Part shown: positions 10,620 to 21,882 of the stretch, in pieces | Layout of the letters: each line of letters begins with the position of its first letter | How positions within the stretch are numbered: position 1 is the first letter of the stretch | Source: Berghia stephanieae | Lineage: Eukaryota > Mollusca > Gastropoda > Nudibranchia > Aeolidiidae | DNA: 64,000 nucleotides | Assembly: GCA_034508935.3 (NCBI GenBank) | Contig: CM067442.1 | Coordinates: 89,035,448 to 89,099,447, forward strand | Direction: 5' to 3' | Notes under the pieces: generated by a model | What the model was told of the DNA's origin: nothing | The model's database searches: none | What the model saw: the letters and a program-made list of their open reading frames with translations, nothing else | Made by a program: the position numbers and the translations under genes

Positions 10620-11450
10620 AATTCACAATACTCGTTGACATAATCTTCGTTCCATGCCAAGCATGCTCATTTGGATTGAGATAAGAGGTTTGGTCCCGCA
10701 AGAAGTTCCTGTTTGGATTGCAGCGTGGGGCGTTGCGTTGTCGTATTTGAAAATGAATATTTCTTCATGTTCTTAAAAAAGGCCACGATCAGATTGTTTA
10801 ATACTTCTTCAACGTAGAAAGCTGCTGTGAAGTTTCTTCTGAATACATTAAGTGGAGTTCGGTCGGCATACGAAAACACACCCAGAACATACCCACTGCC
10901 ACCACCATAAGGATTATGCGGAACAACACAGGCTGGAGAAATTATTGCTCCTTGGCGCCTCCAAAACCGACATCTCCAATCGTTGAATCGGCTTTCGTCA
11001 GAGAAGACAACAGATCGTTAGTCAAGGCGTGGCCAATGGATATGGTGTCGAGTCCAATTCAATTTGTTGATTCTTTGCTGCGGAGTTATGCCCCCTTCGA
11101 TCAAAGCGAATCTGTTCCCAGTCATGAAGACGCCGCTTAATTATTCTTGGATTGACCATTCCACAGGATCCCATTGTTCTTCCAGTTGCGGGAATGAATC
11201 GCTAATGAAGATGCTGGAGGACGGCGTATAGATTCTGTTGAGGGGTGGTAACTCTTGGTTGACCAGATGTAGGACGATAATTAACCGTTCCAAGATCTTG
11301 CAATCTCTGAAGGAGGCGCACTATGGTTGAGTTATGGCACTTGAGTGATCTTGAAGCTCTGCTAGCCCTTAGCATTCCAATTGCCTGTTTGCGATTTTTT
11401 CTTCAGACAGTCACGAGAGAGTATTCAAAGAAAGATTTATAATCAATATA
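10620..11450 (-). pseudogene. Tc1-like DD34E transposase, nearly full-length pseudogene
   Basis: Reading the minus strand from about 11400: the N-terminal helix-turn-helix part ('QAIGMLRASRASRSL', 'STIVRLLQRL', 'RPTSGQPRVTTPQQN') is followed by the second DNA-binding half ('FIPATGRTMG', 'IIKRRLHDW'). The catalytic core comes next: the first Asp in 'VFSDESRFN' (10982-11009), then 'FWRRQGA', 'NPYGGGSGYVLGVFSYADRT' and the second Asp in 'FKYDNATPHAA' (about 10720-10753). The Glu lies in 'LNPNEHAWHGTK' (about 10655-10681). These are diagnostic of Tc1. At least two in-frame stops are visible, in the 'RF..ATGR' and 'HWPRLD' regions, plus frame changes. The gap between second Asp and Glu codons is about 71 nt, against about 102 in the family, so some 30 bp are lost. 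It cannot encode a working enzyme. Confidence 0.9.
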
Positions 11451-12120
11451 TTCCAATGTCATGTAACTATTGTATTATAATTGAATAAGATTACTTCATT
11501 ATTAATACAATTCTTAAAATGTTGATAGATATTCGGTTTGTCAAGCGAACGATCATCTTAATTTATGCACAGATAATAAAGTGAATGTCCTTTTGTCATT
11601 CAAGAAGGGTGTTACGTCTGTGGATAGTAATTGATCGTCATCGATGTAATCATTATATATTAAAGTGGATATGTAATATACTACATTTCATACTCAAACC
11701 TTTGGTCGGGCGTGTTACTTTGAATAAAACCCAACGCAATGAAAAATACATTTTGTGATTAGAAAGTTATATGCATTTGTGTTTATTCAACTCTGTTTCA
11801 AATTCATGCGTGTTGTGTGGTGGGTTGTGTATATTATGCGTAATATTATATGCATGTATCTGCGTTTATTCAATAATGTTTCTAATCCTTTTTGTATGCT
11901 TCTCTTTAATAAAAGGAAGGCCATCGGATTATTTCTTTGGTCGATATTATTGTTTTCATTCCCCAACTTATCCATTCAGAGTTAAGAACGTCTCTTCGAG
12001 TTATAAGAGCTAAACGTCATATAAAAATAGTAACAAGCTACTAACTCAATACGTTTCATCGTTTTAGATAGATAAGCAACATTATTTTGAAAGCAGACAA
12101 AGAATAGCGATTAACGAATT
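11451..12120. other. AT-rich, with a short direct duplication
   Basis: 'GTTATATGCATTTGTGTTTA' and the following 20 bp (11766-11806) recur imperfectly at about 11846-11886, an approximately 80-bp offset duplication. The open frames at 11755-12013 span it but show no domain. Confidence 0.5.
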
Positions 12121-12124
12121 TCAT

Positions 12125-12221
12125 AACTACACACATACACACAAACATACCCACACACACACACACACACACAAAATCACACACACACTCACACGGGCAC
12201 ACACTCACACGGGCACACACG
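12125..12221. repeat. (CA)n microsatellite
   Basis: Broken (CA)n with a 'CACTCACACGGGCA' unit repeated twice at the 3' end. Confidence 0.93.
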
Positions 12222-12313
12222 GAGATGGTCATTTGGTACAGAAGGTATATAAAATGCTCATGGAATAAATGAGGTTTGCGTCAACTTTGTCACACATGGA
12301 CTTTGGGGTGAAA

Positions 12314-12327
12314 GGGGGGGGGGGGGG
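12314..12327 (+). repeat. G14 tract upstream of a SINE-C
   Basis: Fourteen G followed by a short purine-rich stretch leading into the SINE-C copy that starts near 12340. Confidence 0.9.
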
Positions 12328-12339
12328 TGGAGGGGGAGA

Positions 12340-12556
12340 AAAGAGAGTGTAACTACCCGGTATGGTCGTTGCTTCGTAACCGAAATCGAAAGGTATCAAA
12401 TTCGACTACCCGCCAAGCCGTGTGGCAATTAGCAAGTCACTTCGACCAATCTCACGTTGCGCGCTGCACTGCGGCTGACGCCTGGAATGTTCTAGTCTTC
12501 AATTGAAATTGTCCCGAGATACAAATTCCTTCTTGGAGATAAATAAAGGCAATTTT
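12340..12556 (+). mobile_element. SINE-C copy, diverged
   Basis: 'GGTCGTTGCTTCGTAACCGA', 'AAAGGTATCAAATTCGACTA', 'CTGCACTGCGGCTGACGCCT' and 'GAGATAAATAAAGGCAATTT' align in order with the SINE-C copies at 21672 and 35190. The head is tRNA-like with the degenerate B box 'AATTCGACTACC'. Confidence 0.8.
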
Positions 12557-13404
12557 ATTAGGGTTTTTTTAATGTTTCAGAAAAATTTAAGAAAAAATGA
12601 ATGAAGTTTTCAAATTCTGATGCCTGTTGCCGATTCATTGCGTCAAAATCGGAATCTTATGAGTTCGAGTTAAATAGCATTTTATTGAGAATTGAATATT
12701 TTCCCCCAAAACGGGTCCATACCGTGTACCCTAATCCTATCCGACGAAACAACACCAGAATGAGAGGGTATGTCACAGACATTGTGATTGACACACGGAT
12801 GAATTTACCCAATCCCCACCAGCTCCTGCCAATACGGCAGTACTTAATCGTAATAATTTTGGAATACAATACTAGGACAAAGGACCACTCTTCTTTTGTT
12901 TTTAGGAATTAAATGGAATTCAGGGCATTTAGGTTATTTATGAGTCTATGACAAAGGAATTTGATCGGACAGTCTTCTTACGTATCCAAACAAGCGACCA
13001 GCTGACTCTAGCCGTTCGGTCTTATGTCATGACGTAAAAAGACGTCTGTTTTTGTAATTGTTCCAGGTGACAATACTGTGTGTTACTGTTACTTGGATTT
13101 GGTTGGAGGAAAATGCCTCCGCAGGTCTTCAAGACGTTGACACTCGAGCAAATGGTTGGTGATGGGATAGTCAAGTAGTTATGTATCAAAATTATATTAC
13201 AGTCAAAGAAACGACAAGAAACATGGGACTTATCATATAATAGCATGAGTTCATATTTAGCGCAATACAAATTTATTGCGTCCAAACGCTTTAACAAGAC
13301 GTCCTAAACCAACAGCAATACTCATGGTGTTGGCCAAAATATGCAGTCTGCATAACTATAATTTCTTTTTGACAGGAAAACACGATTACCTAAGAAGAAT
13401 TGGT
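12557..13404. other. no feature recognised
   Basis: The 103-codon frame at 12601-12912 (plus) and the 91-codon frame at 13022-13297 (minus) have no recognised motif, membrane segment pattern or splice context. I do not call them genes. Confidence 0.45.
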
Positions 13405-13510
13405 TTACTAATCTTATGTAAATAAAGAGCCTCTTTGAGGCCATGCTTTGCGTGACGATTAGCCCGATTCGAACCTTCGACTTACAGATCACACACTGAG
13501 TGCCATACTA
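13405..13510 (-). mobile_element. SINE-A 5' fragment, diverged
   Basis: On the minus strand 'AGTATGGCACTCAG' and 'GAAGGTTCGAATCGGGC' (a B box) resemble the SINE-A head. 'AAAGAGGCTCTTTATTTACA' matches the family block 'AAAAGGCTCTTTACTCACAT'. The rest of the element is missing. Confidence 0.6.
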
Positions 13511-13512
13511 CA

Positions 13513-13559
<47 letters not shown>

Positions 13560-13560
13560 A
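13511..13560. repeat. (CA)n microsatellite
   Basis: About 50 bp of (CA)n with two interruptions. Confidence 0.96.
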
Positions 13561-13861
13561 TCTTTCAACATGCCAAGTATAAGACTACTCTTTGTTTAGG
13601 ACTCAGACAGAGCTACTATGTGAAACACGAAAAGAAGACGCTCGTATTGCTAAAACTAACAAATTTTAACAACGAGAAGATTTACGATAAAAACAACTAA
13701 AGAAACAAAAACAAACAAAACAAATTTAAAAAGTAAACGATCACAAAAACCCAACAAAAACAACAACAGCTAAACTTTAAATAAAAGTATAATCGCCCCT
13801 GCCGCTCGATTCAATTCACCAGGCAAAGATATGATCGGAATGCCCTGAGCTCCATTTAATA
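13561..13861. other. A-rich stretch, nothing recognised
   Basis: Includes A-rich simple sequence at about 13695-13765 with repeated AAAC units. No gene or element was recognised. Confidence 0.5.
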
Positions 13862-13883
13862 CCCCCCCCCCCCCCCCCCCCCC
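13862..13883 (-). repeat. C22 tract (G tract on minus strand)
   Basis: About 22 C. On the minus strand the G run leads into 'GGAGCTCAGGGCATTCCGAT' and 'TTGAATCGAGCGGCAGGGG', which could be a badly decayed tRNA-like head, but I could not assign it. Confidence 0.9.
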
Positions 13884-14249
13884 ACCAACAAAAAAAAATT
13901 GAGGAACAAATATTGAGCCAAAGTAGGATATAAACAAGTTGTTTCTCTCATTGGCTAGCAGAATTACATAGAATCGAAGCATTCATTGATGTAAATCAAA
14001 ACACGATACAAGAGTTGATCTTTCCTCCGGCTCAACAGACCAAGTTGCCTTTGCCAGCTATAATAGTCGACTGTTATCTATCTTATATTACACATTACTC
14101 GCATAATCAACCATGTCTTTACTCTCGTTCTAAGAAGAAACTCTTTTTCTTTTACAGTTTAGCCAGTTTTACTCCTAACATCAAACGATATAAGAAAAGG
14201 AAGAAGAAGAAGAGGTACAAGGATTAGTAGTCGTAGAAATTGTTGTAAT

Positions 14250-14570
<321 letters not shown>

Positions 14571-14866
14571 CGGTCTTGTGGTCTAACACTCGCATTCGGA
14601 TCGGAAGGTCCTGGGTTCGAGCCTCGCTCGGCGCATAGTTGAGTCCTGGAAAAGACTCTTTACTCACATTCTCTCACCATACTAGGGTGTAAAATGAGTA
14701 CCTGGTCGTAAACAGCGTTGTCCCTGTTCGAAAAAAATTGTAATATCGCCTAACAGGCATCATGTATCGTTCTACATGTTTCGTGTTAATGTTGGCTAGG
14801 GACCCCTTGTAAAAGCCCTTTGAGCACGTTTAGTGGAGATTGCGCGATATAAAAAGCTCAATTAAA
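14571..14866 (+). mobile_element. SINE-A, nearly complete copy
   Basis: Head 'GGTCTTGTGGTCTAACACTC', B box 'GGGTTCGAGCCTCG', then 'GGAAAAGACTCTTTACTCAC', 'GTGTAAAATGAGTACCTGG', 'TAATATCGCCTAACAGGC', 'GGGACCCCTTGTAAAAGCCC' and 'ATATAAAAAGCTCAATTAAA'. The first bases of the head are replaced by the end of the (AGT)n array. It belongs to a metazoan-type tRNA SINE whose tail resembles the common 'GTAAAGCGCTTTGAG...GCGCTATATAAA' end seen in other animal SINEs and LINEs. This and the 29277 copy are the best references here. Confidence 0.92.
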
Positions 14867-14883
14867 ACAAACATTAGTAGCAC

Positions 14884-15023
14884 AAGAAGAAGAAGAAGAA
14901 GAAGAAGAAGAAGAAGAAGAAGAAGAAGAAGAAGGAGAAGAAGGAGAAGAAGAAGAAGAAGAAGAAGAAGAAGAAGAAGAAGAAGAAGAAGAAGAAGAAG
15001 AAGAAGAAGAAGAAGAAGAAGAA
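14884..15023. repeat. (GAA)n array, about 47 units
   Basis: Almost pure GAA with two GGA-type interruptions near 14935-14946. It is a long polypurine tract able in principle to form a triplex. Confidence 0.98.
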
Positions 15024-15420
15024 AGAGGATAAAAACTCTTGCTTGCATTACAGTGTGATGTAACAGGTAAATAAATGACTGGATCAATTCATACAATTGT
15101 CACAACGTAGCATTGATATGATGATTAAACTTGGCCACATCTATTCATTGCCATAATTGCATGTCGTGTTTCATAATACCGTTCAGCCTCATTGAAAATG
15201 AATGGCTTGTGTTAAGTCATTTTTAGGTTTATGAGAGAAACCGTCGTGTGTAAGAAAATTTATAGTTATTGTGCCTTTTCAAATTGCGTCATTTCATTTA
15301 AAACGTTGTTGCTACAGGTCTCCGACTTCTAAGTCCAACACGACGCATTCCACGTTCCAAAACGGAACGCCCAACTAAATTAATCAAATGGAAAAACATT
15401 ACGTTTAAATGAAACGGTCA
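15024..15420. other. no feature recognised
   Basis: Single-copy-looking AT-rich DNA between two triplet-repeat blocks. Confidence 0.5.
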
Positions 15421-15438
15421 GCATCATTACTACTACTA

Positions 15439-15473
<35 letters not shown>

Positions 15474-15525
15474 ACTACTACTACTACTACTACTACTACG
15501 ACTATACTACTACTCTACTACTACA

Positions 15526-15579
<54 letters not shown>

Positions 15580-15747
15580 ACTACTACTACTACTAACTAC
15601 TACTACTACTACTACTACTACTACCTACTACTACTACTACTACTGTACTACTACTACTACTACTTTACTACTACTACTACCACCACCACCACCACTACTA
15701 CTGATACCACAACCAACATTCTCACCACCACCGCCACCATAATCAAT

Positions 15748-15799
<52 letters not shown>
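15421..15799. repeat. (CTA)n, (ACC)n and (ATC)n block
   Basis: About 250 bp of imperfect CTA triplets with scattered insertions is followed by short ACC runs and about 17 ATC units (15747-15799). The 163-codon Thr/Leu/Tyr frame over it is low complexity. Confidence 0.96.
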
Positions 15800-15801
<2 letters not shown>

Positions 15802-16204
15802 TTCGTTTCATCTTTCCTAATGATTTCAGGTTTAAGTCTAGCACAAAGGGTCAACCGTGGAATCAACTCTGCTTTCAAAGAGGAGAAAATGAGAGGTTGA
15901 AATGGCTAGGCCATATTGCAACATAAACGAGACTAAACAAACGACGCAATTTTCTCATTATTTTGCTGCCATTTGTTTTCCGTTTATATTCATTCTTCCC
16001 TTCTGTCTCTTTTACTCATTTCACCCTCCTCTTTCCTCTATCTCTCCTTCAAAACCGCCAACGTTTCCCCCTACTCCTACTTATTTTTTATCCCATTTAT
16101 TCTTCTTCTTCTTAGTGTAACCTTTGGGTTGGGGGTAAATTAACAGATAGATATTTAAAATTTTTGAAATTCTGGCATGACGGAAGAATATTTTAATGAT
16201 ATTA
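15800..16204. other. no feature recognised
   Basis: Contains a pyrimidine-rich stretch at 15985-16115. A short phrase at 15830-15855 ('TTAAGTCTAGCACAAAGGGT') is loosely echoed at about 60170-60195, too short to define a family. Confidence 0.45.
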
Positions 16205-16334
16205 TGATTGTATATTATTAAAAATGATCATGACGATGATGATGATGAGGATGACGACGATGTTGACGACGATGATGATGATGATGATTATTATGATGAT
16301 GATGAGTATGATGATGATGACGGTGATAATAATA

Positions 16335-16387
<53 letters not shown>

Positions 16388-16391
16388 ATGA

Positions 16392-16431
<40 letters not shown>

Positions 16432-16450
16432 GATAATAATAAATAATGAC

Positions 16451-16511
<61 letters not shown>

Positions 16512-16550
16512 CTATATGATGATGATGAGATGATAATGATGATGATGATT
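16205..16550. repeat. (GAT)n with an inner (ATT)n
   Basis: Imperfect then pure GAT, then about 45 bp of ATT, then a pure GAT array at 16450-16511 and scattered GAT. The poly-Asp and poly-Met frames are artefacts of this. Confidence 0.97.
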
Positions 16551-17454
16551 ATGTCGAGGATGGTGGAGAAGGTGATGGTTTTGATTGGCGTTTCATTAAC
16601 TCATATGCAAAATAATTTTTATTTTGTAATTTGCTCGCACAGAAATTGAGAAAATCGCCTCAGTCGGAAATTAGCATTTCAGCTTTTGGAATATGAAAAT
16701 AAATCAACACATTTGATTTAGGTATCTCTGGAAATCAGCCCAAGGCGATTTTTTCTTTGAGCGAGGTTTAGTCCCAGCCCAATGACTTGTGATTAATACT
16801 GGGTTATTAAACACGGTAATGAGCTCAATTTATAAAATTGTGCCACATCAATGGCATATATCAACATGTACAGACATATTCCGGAAATTGTCTTTACTGG
16901 ATCCGATCGGACACATGAGTCAACCTTAGCCTCGGGGTAATGTCCGTATTTAATTTCAGGAAAACCAAAGACGTACAATCTAATTCTGAATGGATTGAAT
17001 TTGTTTACGTATAGTCTTTATAAAACATCTCTTTCCAATATTTCACATTGGTAATTATCTGGCTCAGACTATCGCTGGGAAGTTTAGCTCATTATTTGAT
17101 TTAAAGATCGCTTTTTTAAAGAAAAATCGTTGTGCTTAGATTTTATATCTTATTTAAAACGTAGATTTGATTTATCTATTTATCCAATAAATTCACCTTT
17201 AGGTTCACAACTATAAATTGGTCATTTATGTGTTTCTACTTCATATTACGCTCCGTGTTGATTGTAAAGGAGCCATTTGTGATGTATCGCCTGAAAACGG
17301 GATGAATTACTTGCCAAAAATTGAATTCATAGCCACAAACATGAAACTTAGAGTAACTATCATCTCATTATGATGGAGAAATTATACTATTTCTTATATT
17401 GCAAAAGACTAGAAGTTCGTATTTATTTCAATCTATTTCTAAATTCACTTTTTC
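16551..17454. other. no feature recognised
   Basis: AT-rich, single-copy-looking. Short open frames only. Confidence 0.5.
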
Positions 17455-17512
17455 TGAGTCGGGTTTGTCCCGACAGAATGCCGTTTTGAGACGATGGGGT
17501 CACAGTTTTATT
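17455..17512 (+). repeat. REP-3 copy
   Basis: 'AGAATGCCGTTTTGAGACGA' then 'TGGGGTCACAG' matches the REP-3 core. Just upstream 'GTCGGGTTTGTCCCGAC' can form a small hairpin. Confidence 0.45.
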
Positions 17513-17694
17513 TCGAACGAGATCCACCAGTTAATATTTTTTAAAAATCTTAAGTCATTTTTCATGTCTAATTCTGAGCTATTCATTTAAAGAACAACTT
17601 CCATATCGCCAGTATTTGGTTATCAATCTACCACAATGTAGTAATTAATTCGCAATAGAGACGGAGTAATAAGACGATACTGTTAGATCAATTT

Positions 17695-17897
17695 GATCGA
17701 AATTACAAGGACAAAAATATCATTTCCCACTACAATACATTTGACCATTTCCCTCCCAGCAAAGGACTCCGCCAAGGGCGATGGTATAAACATCGAGATC
17801 TCATTCCAAGACAAAGACTAAAAACAACATGGAAAAGGGAAACAGATATGGGATAGAAGACACAGCAACTGTGACCACAAAGGGAGGGAAAAAATCG
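17695..17897 (+). mobile_element. REP-1, 3' part
   Basis: 'ATTACAAGGACAAAAATATC', 'TACATTTGACCATTTCCCTC', 'GATCTCATTCCAAGACAAAG' and 'GGGATAGAAGACACAGCAAC' follow the order of the second half of REP-1. The first half is absent. Confidence 0.75.
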
Positions 17898-18261
17898 AGA
17901 ATGGAACACATCCAGAATTACAAAAAGCAAAAATGTAAGATCCTTTAATGTAAAACAGATGCAGTAATTGTAAACATATTTTTCTTATTAAACGGGGTTT
18001 AATTCAATTTGTTATTGTGCAACACAAAATTGAACATGAGTCGAATGATACCATTCATTGAAAATATATTTTTATATATTTCACTAAGAGAGCATATTTG
18101 CAAGCAACAGTGGAGGTAAAAAGCTAATTAGTGTATATACATAGTTCATTAAGTTAACCATGGACGTTGGATAACAGGGATGAAAGAGGCTGAAGTAAAA
18201 CATCTGAAATAGCAGATATCTTGTGATTTTAACGCATTTTTGAGCATTAGAACATTTTATA
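17898..18261. other. no feature recognised
   Basis: AT-rich DNA between REP-1 and SINE-A. Confidence 0.5.
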
Positions 18262-18508
18262 TAGAGCATTATCCACTAAACGTGCTCTTCAAAGGGACCC
18301 CTAGCCCACAACAACACCTAACATGTAGGACGAGACATGACGCCTGTTAGGCGATATTATCCTTTTTCGGACAGAGACAACGGTGTTAATAGCTAATTAC
18401 ACCTTTTAAACCTTAGCAAGGTGAGTGAATTTGCAGAGTGGAACTCGAACGCTGGACCTTTCGATCCGAAGGATAGTGACATACCACAATACCACATAGC
18501 CGCACCAT
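18262..18508 (-). mobile_element. SINE-A copy
   Basis: In inverted order from the left: 'TATCCACTAAACGTGCTCTT', 'ACCTAACATGTAGGACGAGA', 'GACGCCTGTTAGGCGATATT', 'GGAACTCGAACGCTGGACCT' (B box region) and 'CCACATAGCCGCAC' (head start). All main blocks are present, with a shortened middle. Confidence 0.88.
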
Positions 18509-18983
18509 CATTGTCAAATTATAATGAATTAATCCATAAATTTGGTGAGCAAACTATGACATGAAGTAATATATATCAAAACAATATCCAACTAAACTGA
18601 AAACACAAAGGTAGATTGAAGGTCGCTCAATTCTTTATTATTCTATTTAGACTCAGAGAAATATGATTGTGTCTCACTAAACTCTGTCCTCTAGCCTTTG
18701 AATTATGTTTAAAGTCCACGTGTAGTTTGTGTGTTGGTTATGTTTATTTTTCTTGTTTCTTTTTTTGCCACAGTGTACTGGTAAGTTGAGATTAAACTGC
18801 ATAGTCGTGAAGACTTGAAGTTTGTTTAAATTAATGAAATTTGCTTCACCCGTAAATTCTATTTTACCATAGCCAGAAATCAGTAGTCGACTGCAAACTT
18901 GATGAGCAAAATAAAACGTATTGTATCAAAAATCGTTTGAACTGCTATGTGTAATTGTAAAATGTATTCATTTACATTAATTT
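18509..18983. other. no feature recognised
   Basis: AT-rich DNA between two SINE-A copies. Confidence 0.5.
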
Positions 18984-19090
18984 TTATGTGCGGCTACTAT
19001 GTGGTCTTTTAGTATGACACTCGTCTTCAGATCGGAAGGTCCAGGGTTTGAGTTCTAAGTTGCATGCATCCATAAAAGTCTTGCCGTTAT
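18984..19090 (+). mobile_element. SINE-A 5' fragment
   Basis: Head 'GTGCGGCTACTATGTGGTCT', 'AGTATGACACTCGTCTTCAG', 'ATCGGAAGGTCCAGGGTTTG' and the start of the 'AAAGTCTT' block. The middle and tail are missing, which is unusual because SINEs normally lose the 5' side. Confidence 0.8.
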
Positions 19091-19324
19091 AAACTTTGAT
19101 GCGGAATTGGATGAAAATAACCATATGGGGAAAAATACTTTATTTTATTCTTCAGATATTTTTAAAATATTTATTAAACTACAAAATTAATACCGGAAAA
19201 GGTGAATCCAATTGCTTGAATTGGTATTGCGTGAGTTAAATTCATTAGTAGTAGTCTCACTTTTCCGCAAATAACGTTCTCTCATCGCAATCCAATTCCA
19301 GCGCATTTAAAAAAATATTTTTTC

Positions 19325-19576
19325 AACCAGTTAACTGCCGTACTCTAGAAAAACACGTATTTAAAATGTGGCCAGAAAACTAGTCATTCAAATATCGATC
19401 AATTTAAATGACCCTCATCTTGGCAAAAAATCTCAAACGTGAGACGTCACGAGGTCCCAGGTATGAAAGCTTTTGCCAATATGAATATCATTTAAATCGA
19501 TCGATATTTGAAAGACAACTTTTCTAGCCAAATTGTTCAATACGAGTTTTTCCAGAGTGCGACAGTTAACTTGTTA
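19325..19576. mobile_element. MITE-1 foldback, best copy
   Basis: The ends 'AACTGCCGTACTCTAGAAAA' and 'TTTTCCAGAGTGCGACAGTT' are inverted. 'AATATCGATCAATTTAAATG' is answered by 'CATTTAAATCGATCGATATT', giving arms of about 95-100 bp and a short spacer with 'GAGACGTCACGAGGTCCCAG'. The flanks 'CAGTTAAC' and 'CAGTTAACTTGTTAA' suggest a TTAA-like target, but the overlap with the element end makes this uncertain. Confidence 0.9.
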
Positions 19577-19940
19577 ATTCTTCAACGCTTTTATGGGACC
19601 GACGTAGAATAAATAAATTGGCTTTGAGTTCGGTCAGGGCTAGTTGTTTTCGTTTGGATAACTCTTAATTGGGTAGAGTGCACCGGAATTTGAGGTTTCT
19701 ATAACAATTTATATTTAAATCGGCTTATCTTTTTAAGTGAATTTAAAATCAACGGCAATGTTTGAAGTGAGTGTATTCAACTCGTGCGCGCACGTTGTAT
19801 AAAAGAACATATTTAACATTTTAATGCTTTGTCTTTGTTATCATTCTTTAAGTGAGAAGCACTAGTATTAGAAAGAGGGGAAGAGAGAAAGAGAATGACA
19901 CACATCTGAAAAATACACACAGACATGAGATAGAGGGGAG
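19577..19940. other. no feature recognised
   Basis: Contains a small CG-rich spot at 19782-19793 ('GTGCGCGCACG'), self-complementary, otherwise AT-rich and unassigned. Confidence 0.45.
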
Positions 19941-20079
19941 GAGGAGGGGGGGGGGGGGGTAAAAGGGAGATGAGTTAAAAAGGAGAGGTAAACGAAGACA
20001 GTAAAAGAGGATGGAAAATTGTGTTTATTTTGGCAGGGTTGAAGAGACAAAATGTAAAAAGGTGATTGAGAAATAAATA

Positions 20080-20147
<68 letters not shown>

Positions 20148-20163
20148 GAGGGAGGGAGAGAGG
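19941..20163. repeat. G tract and (GA)n
   Basis: A run of about 14 G near 19947 lies in purine-rich DNA, followed by about 70 bp of pure (GA)n at 20088-20144. Confidence 0.93.
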
Positions 20164-20399
20164 AATGAATATTTATTTCTAAGAATGAAATTATATCTAC
20201 GTGCATGAATTCATCCCTGGTCTACCTTGGCAGGAAAGCCATTTATTAAAGCAACATAATATTATATAATATTGATATCGACCTAAAATCCAATAAGAAT
20301 CAATTTGGGTGGATGGAATGCGATTGGTTCAAATGATGCTGTGCGACAACATGTAATTAGTCATTTTTCAAATAAATAGGAGGAAATAAGGCTTAATGG

Positions 20400-20695
20400 A
20401 AGAAAATAGAAGTCATCAAAAGAGAGAACGAGAAAAGAGAAAGTCGAGAGGAGAGAAAGATAAAAGAGGGAGGAGAAAGAAAGAGTCTGAGAGAGAGAGA
20501 GAGAGAGAGAGAGAGGATAGAGAGAGAGAGAGAAAGAGAGAGTGAGAGACAGAGAGAGAAAGAGATAGACAGAGAGAGAGAGAGGGGGAGAGAGAAAGAG
20601 AGAGATAGAGAGAGAGAGAGGGAGAGAGAAAGAGAGAGATAGAGAGAGAAAGAGGGAGAGAGAAAGAGAGAGATAGAGAGAGAGAATGAGAGATT
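20400..20695. repeat. Imperfect (GA)n block
   Basis: Nearly 300 bp of purine-rich, GA-based sequence with a longer-period substructure ('GAGAGAGAAAGAGAGAGATA' recurs). It abuts the following SINE-A. Confidence 0.93.
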
Positions 20696-20998
20696 GCGGC
20701 TATGTAGTTTAGTGTGGTGGCTCTCGCCAGGGTTCTGGTCCCTCTCTGAGTGGCGGATTGTTGAGTTCTTTCAAAAGACCGTTAACTCACACTCTATCAA
20801 GGTACTTACGTGTATAATTACTACGTGGCCGTTAACAGACTTATCTGTAGATTTTTTAAAAATGTATTATTATCTAACAGGCGTCATGCATGGCTTGTCT
20901 TGCATGTTTTAAGTATTGCTATTGGGTAGGGAGGGACACCTCGTAAAGCGCTTTGAGCACGTTCAGTGGATATTGAAATAATTAAATGCTCTGGTTTT
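20696..20998 (+). mobile_element. SINE-A, diverged full-length copy
   Basis: 'TGCGGCTATGTAGTTTAGTG' head, then 'AAAAGACCGTTAACTCACAC', 'TATCTAACAGGCGTCATGCA', 'CTCGTAAAGCGCTTTGAGCA' and 'GTTCAGTGGATATTG'. The B box region is decayed. Confidence 0.82.
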
Positions 20999-21657
20999 TT
21001 TTAGATTTAGAAAGACAAGGAGAGAGTAGACATGAGAAAAAGAGAGAGTTCCAGAGACAGACGCCTAGAGGACAATTCTATCAGCAAACAGAAAGATAAA
21101 GAACTACTTGTAAACATTAAGAAATACAGAAAGAGAGCAGAGAACAGGGAGGGGCAGGAATTTAAAAGGAACCCACGTTAAAAACTGGCGATTTTATTAC
21201 TTAAACGAAAATACTTGGAACGAATGTTTTGGCACTCGACATCATTTATTATGTTAAAGATTAATTTCAAAATCAAAATCACAAAATTACAGAATGTAAA
21301 CCTTTTATCGTTAATTCAATGACATTCATAAAAAATAAATAAACCAGACTAGTCTCACATAAAATTTTCAACAAAGACTAAAACATCAATCTTCTGTTTC
21401 TTGTTTATACTGACGTTTATTTATAGTCATTATTTCATTTCTCATTCGTCTTATGTGTTTCATTCATCGTATTATGTTGACAAAGGGACAATCCGAAACG
21501 TCCAGTTCATCTGTCTTTATTCATTGAATAGAATCTTCCATTACATTTGACTATTGTTATTTCTACTCCCCGTATGGAGATAATAGGTGACATATCCCAC
21601 CTGTTTAAAAGGCTCCAAGTAACATGCTGACAAATCTCTCCTACAAGCTTTTTTTGT
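20999..21657. other. no feature recognised
   Basis: Purine-rich start, then single-copy-looking AT-rich DNA. Confidence 0.5.
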
Positions 21658-21671
21658 GGGGGGGAGGGGGG
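21658..21671 (+). repeat. Interrupted G tract at a SINE-C head
   Basis: Seven G, one A and six G run directly into 'CAGCGTGGCTCAG' of the SINE-C head. Confidence 0.93.
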
Positions 21672-21882
21672 CAGCGTGGCTCAGCACTACGGTCTTCGCT
21701 TCGTACCCGAAAGGTAGCGAGTTCGAATACCCGCTGCGTTGTAGGGCCTTGAGCAAATCACCTCGCACTAGCTAAGTTTGCGGTGCTGCACTGCGGCTGA
21801 CGCCTGGGTTAATCCGGTCTTTCTTTGGATCAGACCCTAAAGATAAATTTCCCCTATGGGATGAATAAAGATAATATTTTTT
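21672..21882 (+). mobile_element. SINE-C, best copy
   Basis: A tRNA-like head with A box 'GTGGCTCAGCACTAC' and B box 'GAGTTCGAATACC' is followed by 'GCCTTGAGCAAATCACCTCG', 'CTGCACTGCGGCTGACGCCT' and the tail 'CCCCTATGGGATGAATAAAG'. Other copies lie at 12340, 32153 and 35190. The tail probably matches the partner LINE's 3' end (inference). Confidence 0.88.

Noticed and set aside
12601-12912. 103-codon open frame as a gene
   Set aside because: No recognised family and a competing frame on the other strand. Length is within chance for this many bases.
14830-15096. Long poly-Leu and poly-Arg frames over the GAA array
   Set aside because: Pure consequence of a triplet repeat without stops. No non-repeat domain on either side.
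15409-15900. 163-codon Thr/Leu/Tyr frame
   Set aside because: The frame is almost all CTA/ATC repeat. The non-repeat tail is short and has no motif.
16208-16519. Poly-Asp frame
   Set aside because: GAT microsatellite only.
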